This document shows, one piece after another, positions 61,164 to 64,000 of a stretch of 64,000 nt of DNA. The notes beneath the pieces are model-generated. The model was not told the origin of the DNA, did not search any database, and saw nothing but the letters and a program-made list of their open reading frames with translations. The position numbers and the translations under genes were made by a program. The DNA lies in the NCBI RefSeq assembly GCF_035294165.1, contig NZ_DATGLN010000224.1, positions 10,005 through 74,004 of the forward strand, written 5' to 3'. The DNA comes from Chthonomonas sp035294165 (GTDB taxonomy: Bacteria > Armatimonadota > Chthonomonadetes > Chthonomonadales > Chthonomonadaceae). Each line of letters starts with the position of its first letter. Within the stretch, counting starts at the first letter, position 1.

Positions 61164-62072
61164 TCACGCAGAGGGCGCCAAGGTTTTACCGGCGAGTCGT
61201 TCCAGCACGGCCACCGGCGCCAATTCGGGGTGCTGCATGGCGCTGCGGGGTACGATGCAGGTCTGTTCCAGGGCATACTGACCGGAGGTTACGGCATGGG
61301 CGATCTGGTCGGTGAAGCATATCCAGCTAGAGCCTGGTGGGAAGTGAAAGGTAAAGAGGCGTTCATTTTTTTGGAAGTTCTCGTTGGCCTTAAGAAAGTG
61401 ATGAAATCCCATCATAAACTGATCGTAGGGGGAAGGGACATCGGAGCGCACGCCCAGCAGTCGCGTGACGTAGGCTCCGGTTCGTTGCAGGGTTGCCGTT
61501 AGGCCGGTTACCTTATCGAGTCCGGCCTCTTTGGCGTAGCGTTGTGCGAGCTGATCGAAGGGGCCTGCGGTTACCCAAACGCGGTCGCGGTCGGGGCTAA
61601 TGTTGGTAAAGAGTCGCAGAATACGCCCACCATGGGTGGGGCGTGTAGGGAAGGCATCCACGTGCATAAGGTCATTTCTACGGCTCAGGGGCAGGTCTCG
61701 GCCTTGTTCCTCGAAGGGTCGAAAGCTCGCATAGTCCACCTTCCAAGCTTTGGCGTAGGCGGGCAAGAGGTTGGCGAGAAACTGGAGGGCTCCTTGCGCA
61801 TAGGCTTTCATAATACGTTTAAGGCGTTGGGCATCTTCTGGGGTTTCGTTTTGGGCACCGGTTAATTTATCGAGGGGTGTTTTGTAGGCGATATTTTTAT
61901 GGATTTTTGTTTCGGCTTGATGTTGACCACGGAGAAAGGCAGCATCCTCTTCGGGCGGGGCAAAGGGGGTTTTGGGCAGGAGGAGGATGTTTCCCATTTC
62001 GAGGTGTTCATAAAGCTCGGCAGCGTAGTCGGGTTGGCCTATTCGTTCGGGCTGGATAGTTACAAGCTCCAT
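61164..62072 (-). CDS. Kdo hydroxylase-like (KdoO family) dioxygenase
   Basis: This protein resembles 3-deoxy-D-manno-oct-2-ulosonic acid hydroxylase, an Fe(II)/2-oxoglutarate enzyme that hydroxylates Kdo of LPS. The iron motif HVD is at His137 and Asp139 in RNDLMHVDAFPTRPTHGGRI, followed by LRLFTNISPDRDRVW. The distal His is probably in TDQIAHAVTSGQYALEQT (about 267). YGD-type regions are absent but the family core is intact at 302 residues. Together with kdsD at 27979 it points to Kdo-containing LPS. It is a single minus-strand gene with TATAAT-like bases at 62152-62157 but no good -35. Confidence 0.85.
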   Translation of the reverse strand: MELVTIQPERIGQPDYAAELYEHLEMGNILLLPKTPFAPPEEDAAFLRGQHQAETKIHKNIAYKTPLDKLTGAQNETPEDAQRLKRIMKAYAQGALQFLANLLPAYAKAWKVDYASFRPFEEQGRDLPLSRRNDLMHVDAFPTRPTHGGRILRLFTNISPDRDRVWVTAGPFDQLAQRYAKEAGLDKVTGLTATLQRTGAYVTRLLGVRSDVPSPYDQFMMGFHHFLKANENFQKNERLFTFHFPPGSSWICFTDQIAHAVTSGQYALEQTCIVPRSAMQHPELAPVAVLERLAGKTLAPSA

Positions 62073-62284
62073 AGCCTCTATCCCTTCCTTTCAGTCTCGT
62101 GGCATTTAGGGGCGGTTCTTGGGCGGTGACGTCCTTTTGTTTTCTGGGGATATTATAGCCTATTTTCTCTTTCAGGGCGATTCTTGTTTCGGTCTTCATC
62201 CGCTCGGTTTCACTTCGGTTTGAGGGTAAGGGCATCGGCCTTGAGAGGAAGGACGCGCCACCCCCAGAAAATCGCAAGATTTTC

Positions 62285-62321
62285 CGGAGTCCCGGCATCG
62301 GCCTTGAAGAGCCGATGATAC
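62285..62321 (+). repeat. Decayed CRISPR repeat (3' half conserved)
   Basis: The last 16 bases GAAGAGCCGATGATAC differ at one position from the end of the intact repeat; the 5' half is unrecognisable. A match of 15 of 16 at this length beside the array is unlikely to be chance. Confidence 0.7.
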
Positions 62322-62325
62322 GAGT

Positions 62326-62685
62326 GTCATTTCGGTCCGAAGGCGACGGTTGCTTTGAGCCGAAGCGAGATAGACAACTGTCATTTCGAGCCGACGGCGA
62401 GAAATCTTGCGTTTCCATTCCCACAAGTTCTGAGGTAGAAGCGCATTTGTTTGCAGAAACTGCCAATGGCTTCGGTTCTAGAGGCAGTTTTACAAAGCAA
62501 GTTTGCCCTGTTCGCCCCCTATCCCATCCTTTCCCCCGCTTTGGGAGAAAGGGGGCTGGCGTGGCTAGTTTCTAGATGACAGCTTATCAAAGAGGACCGC
62601 GAGTGAAACTTGCCGGTCTCTCTTCCCCTATAGGGCGAGGGCATCGGCACCCCCATGTCATCTCGGAGCGAAGCTGAGAGGTCTT
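62326..62685 (+). repeat. Three degenerate copies of a GTCATTTCGAG-type element
   Basis: Copies begin at 62326 (GTCATTTCGG), 62380 (GTCATTTCGAG, continuing to GAGAAATCTT at 62408) and 62657 (GTCATCTCGG, ending GAGGTCTT at 62685). The element resembles the interspersed GTCATTTCGAGCGAAGCGAGAAATCT repeat seen in intergenic DNA of many bacteria (core given in parts: GTCATTTCGAG and GAGAAATCT). Confidence 0.6.
62411..62435 (+). repeat. Decayed CRISPR repeat (5' half conserved)
   Basis: GTTTCCATTCCCACAAGTTC and the next five bases match the first 25 bases of the intact repeat at about 19 positions. It lies 370 bases left of the intact array. Confidence 0.6.
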
Positions 62686-62688
62686 CTT

Positions 62689-62767
62689 GTTTCAATCCTC
62701 ACTGAGGGGGAGAGCGTCGGCCTTGAGGGGAAGGGCGTCGGCCTTGACGCCGAAACGCCGGTGCCAC
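62689..62767 (+). repeat. Split terminal CRISPR repeat
   Basis: GTTTCAATCCTCACT (62689-62703) matches the first 15 repeat bases at 13 positions, and CGAAACGCCGGTGCCAC (62751-62767) matches the last 17 at 13 positions. Between them is an insert with a 21-base tandem duplication. From 62768 to the first intact repeat are 37 bases, the length of a spacer, so this marks the distal end of the array. Confidence 0.65.
62706..62747 (+). repeat. 21-base tandem duplication
   Basis: Units 62706-62726 and 62727-62747 are identical at 19 of 21 positions and both end in GCGTCGGCCTTGA. The duplication sits inside the split terminal CRISPR repeat. Confidence 0.8.
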
Positions 62768-62804
62768 GCAGCTTGGTGAGCGGCAGTTATAACCCGCAGG
62801 CTTA

Positions 62805-64000
62805 GTTTCAATCCCCACCAGCTCCGAAGAGCCGGTGATACGGGCCATACGGCTCCATGGTGTTGAGGGCCTCGAGGTTTCAATCCCCACCAGCTCCGAA
62901 GAGCCGGTGATACGGGGACGTCGCCCGAGTGGCGACGGTACCGGGGCAGGTTTCAATCCCCACCAGCTCCGAAGAGCCGGTGATACATGGCGGCGTCTAT
63001 GGCGCGCCGCCTTGGACGCCTTAGTTTCAATCCCCACCAGCTCCGAAGAGCCGGTGATACAGTCTCAGATACTTGGTGCTCCTGGTTATCGAGTAGTTTC
63101 AATCCCCACCAGCTCCGAAGAGCCGGTGATACTTGATATAGCGTGTATGGATTGCCGACACCTTGCAAGTTTCAATCCCCACCAGCTCCGAAGAGCCGGT
63201 GATACGGTAGCACCTGGACGGATTTGAGCATCGAGATTCAGTTTCAATCCCCACCAGCTCCGAAGAGCCGGTGATACGGCGTATCGGGTCAAGTTGGTGT
63301 CTCAAGATGTCGAGTTTCAATCCCCACCAGCTCCGAAGAGCCGGTGATACGCTCCACAGAGTAGTTTTGCGCTAGGAGTTTTAGAAGTTTCAATCCCCAC
63401 CAGCTCCGAAGAGCCGGTGATACACCACCAAACCATACCTGTGAAAACTCCCTGCTCTGTTTCAATCCCCACCAGCTCCGAAGAGCCGGTGATACTAGGT
63501 GCTATTGCAGTATTTTTTCTGATATGGCTGGTTTCAATCCCCACCAGCTCCGAAGAGCCGGTGATACGAGCAAGGCTTTCGCTCTGAGTGTTTCCGTGTC
63601 GAGTTTCAATCCCCACCAGCTCCGAAGAGCCGGTGATACAGCTATTATAATGACCCAGCCGAGCACGCATTTAGGTTTCAATCCCCACCAGCTCCGAAGA
63701 GCCGGTGATACTTGCTGTTGTGGTTGATCTATCGCGCATATGGAGAGTTTCAATCCCCACCAGCTCCGAAGAGCCGGTGATACAGGACTGCCTTATGCAG
63801 GTACTGGGTCTACCGGTGGTTTCAATCCCCACCAGCTCCGAAGAGCCGGTGATACGCTCCACAGAGTAGTTTTGCGCTAGGAGTTTTAGAAGTTTCAATC
63901 CCCACCAGCTCCGAAGAGCCGGTGATACGGAGTTCTATCTGCAGTCTCTGCACCTCCGTGCTCGTTTCAATCCCCACCAGCTCCGAAGAGCCGGTGATAC
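62805..64000 (-). CRISPR. CRISPR array, 17 repeats and 16 spacers, open at the right edge
   Basis: A 37-base repeat, GTTTCAATCC... to ...GCCGGTGATAC on the + strand, occurs 17 times without a mismatch that I can see. Starts: 62805, 62877, 62950, 63024, 63096, 63169, 63241, 63314, 63387, 63459, 63531, 63603, 63675, 63747, 63819, 63892, 63964. Spacers are 35-37 bases. Read on the minus strand the repeat ends in ATTGAAAC, the usual crRNA 5' handle of type I/III systems, and contains a stem capped by TTCG. The left end has decayed repeats. All this indicates minus-strand transcription with the leader beyond 64000. Spacers 8 and 15 are identical. No cas gene is in the window, so the subtype is open. 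Confidence 0.98.

Larger units (their letters stand above)
62235..62747 (+). repeat. Dispersed TCGGCCTTGA repeat, four copies
   Basis: TCGGCCTTGA occurs at 62235-62244, 62298-62307, 62717-62726 and 62738-62747, mostly preceded by GGGC and A or G. The last two are part of a 21-base tandem duplication. The second lies in a decayed CRISPR repeat. Confidence 0.75.
62073..62804. other. Non-coding zone between kdoO-like gene and CRISPR array
   Basis: No supported gene lies in these 730 bases. It holds decayed CRISPR repeats, a 21-base tandem duplication, copies of a GTCATTTCGAG-type element, several GGGCATCGGC-type copies, and a short inverted repeat GAAAATC/GATTTTC near 62267-62284. The repeats are listed separately. 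Confidence 0.7.

Noticed and set aside
62692..63898. Many ORFs of 60-130 residues across the CRISPR array, with repeated peptide ITGSSELVGIET or SPALRSWWGLK
   Set aside because: They are translations of the 37-base repeat in different frames; the repeat-spacer structure explains them fully.
1..64000. tRNA, rRNA, insertion sequences and prophage genes
   Set aside because: I looked through the intergenic gaps and saw no tRNA-like cloverleaf ends, rRNA sequence, transposase motifs or phage genes; XerD-like at 21374 is in a housekeeping operon and not an integrase of a mobile element.

Overview
The window looks like a chromosomal stretch of a diderm (outer-membrane) bacterium with moderate-to-high GC. 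It has almost complete cell-wall and division genes, LPS (Kdo) genes and a beta-barrel outer-membrane protein. The gene order in several places is more Firmicutes-like: ylxW and sbp lie between ftsQ and ftsA, and pgpH-ybeY-dgkA are together. That mixture, plus a DUF6785-type membrane protein, suggests the Armatimonadota, for example a Chthonomonas relative. This placement is inferred from gene content only.

Layout. 1-1.1 kb: poorly defined small ORFs. 1.17-20.05 kb: a compact dcw (division and cell wall) cluster on the + strand, mraZ-rsmH-ftsL-ftsI-murE-murF-mraY-murD-ftsW-murG-murC-ddl-ftsQ-ylxW-sbp-ftsA-ftsZ. It starts with a consensus promoter and a five-copy MraZ-type operator. 20.15-21.3 kb: a cysteine desulfurase. 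21.4-27.8 kb: a minus-strand operon pgpH-ybeY-(diacylglycerol kinase/PAP2 fusion)-corC-xerD from a clear promoter. 28.0-29.0 kb: kdsD. 29.0-34.9 kb: a minus-strand run with a flagellar-regulation flavour (flhG, a small membrane protein, fliA-type sigma factor, an acidic small protein, a DUF2802/SwrB-like protein), then a PpiC lipoprotein and MazG. 35.1-37.2 kb: a DUF6785 polytopic membrane protein. 37.2-41.0 kb: a circularly permuted ATP-grasp, alpha-E, transglutaminase cluster ending in a PII protein. 41.4-42.7 kb: an outer-membrane barrel with a strong terminator. 42.8-46.1 kb: a CcrM-like DNA methyltransferase divergent from a TIGR03960 radical SAM protein. 46.3-48.5 kb: rpoN and an SpsF-like protein. 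48.5-52.0 kb: an unrecognised three-gene operon (vWA protein, coiled-coil membrane protein, YfaP-like membrane protein). 52.3-53.7 kb: der. 53.8-56.0 kb: a BatA/vWA protein and a small coiled-coil partner. 56.0-62.1 kb: metabolic genes (TIM-barrel isomerase, Gfo/Idh oxidoreductase, queD, a Rieske fusion, bcp, Kdo hydroxylase). 62.1-62.8 kb: a non-coding zone with decayed CRISPR repeats and dispersed repeats. 62.8-64.0 kb: an intact CRISPR array, still open at the window end.

How the genes work together. The dcw block makes lipid II with meso-diaminopimelate (MurE has DNPR) and assembles the divisome. The pgpH operon links c-di-AMP turnover, rRNA maturation and lipid-carrier recycling. KdsD and KdoO-type genes support Kdo-containing LPS. 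The CRISPR array has no cas genes inside the window. Its repeat structure and its decayed end both indicate transcription on the minus strand, so the leader and probably cas genes lie to the right. The best candidates for undescribed biology are the vWA/coiled-coil/YfaP-like operon, the PII-tagged ATP-grasp operon, and the GANTC-bearing promoter beside the CcrM-like gene.
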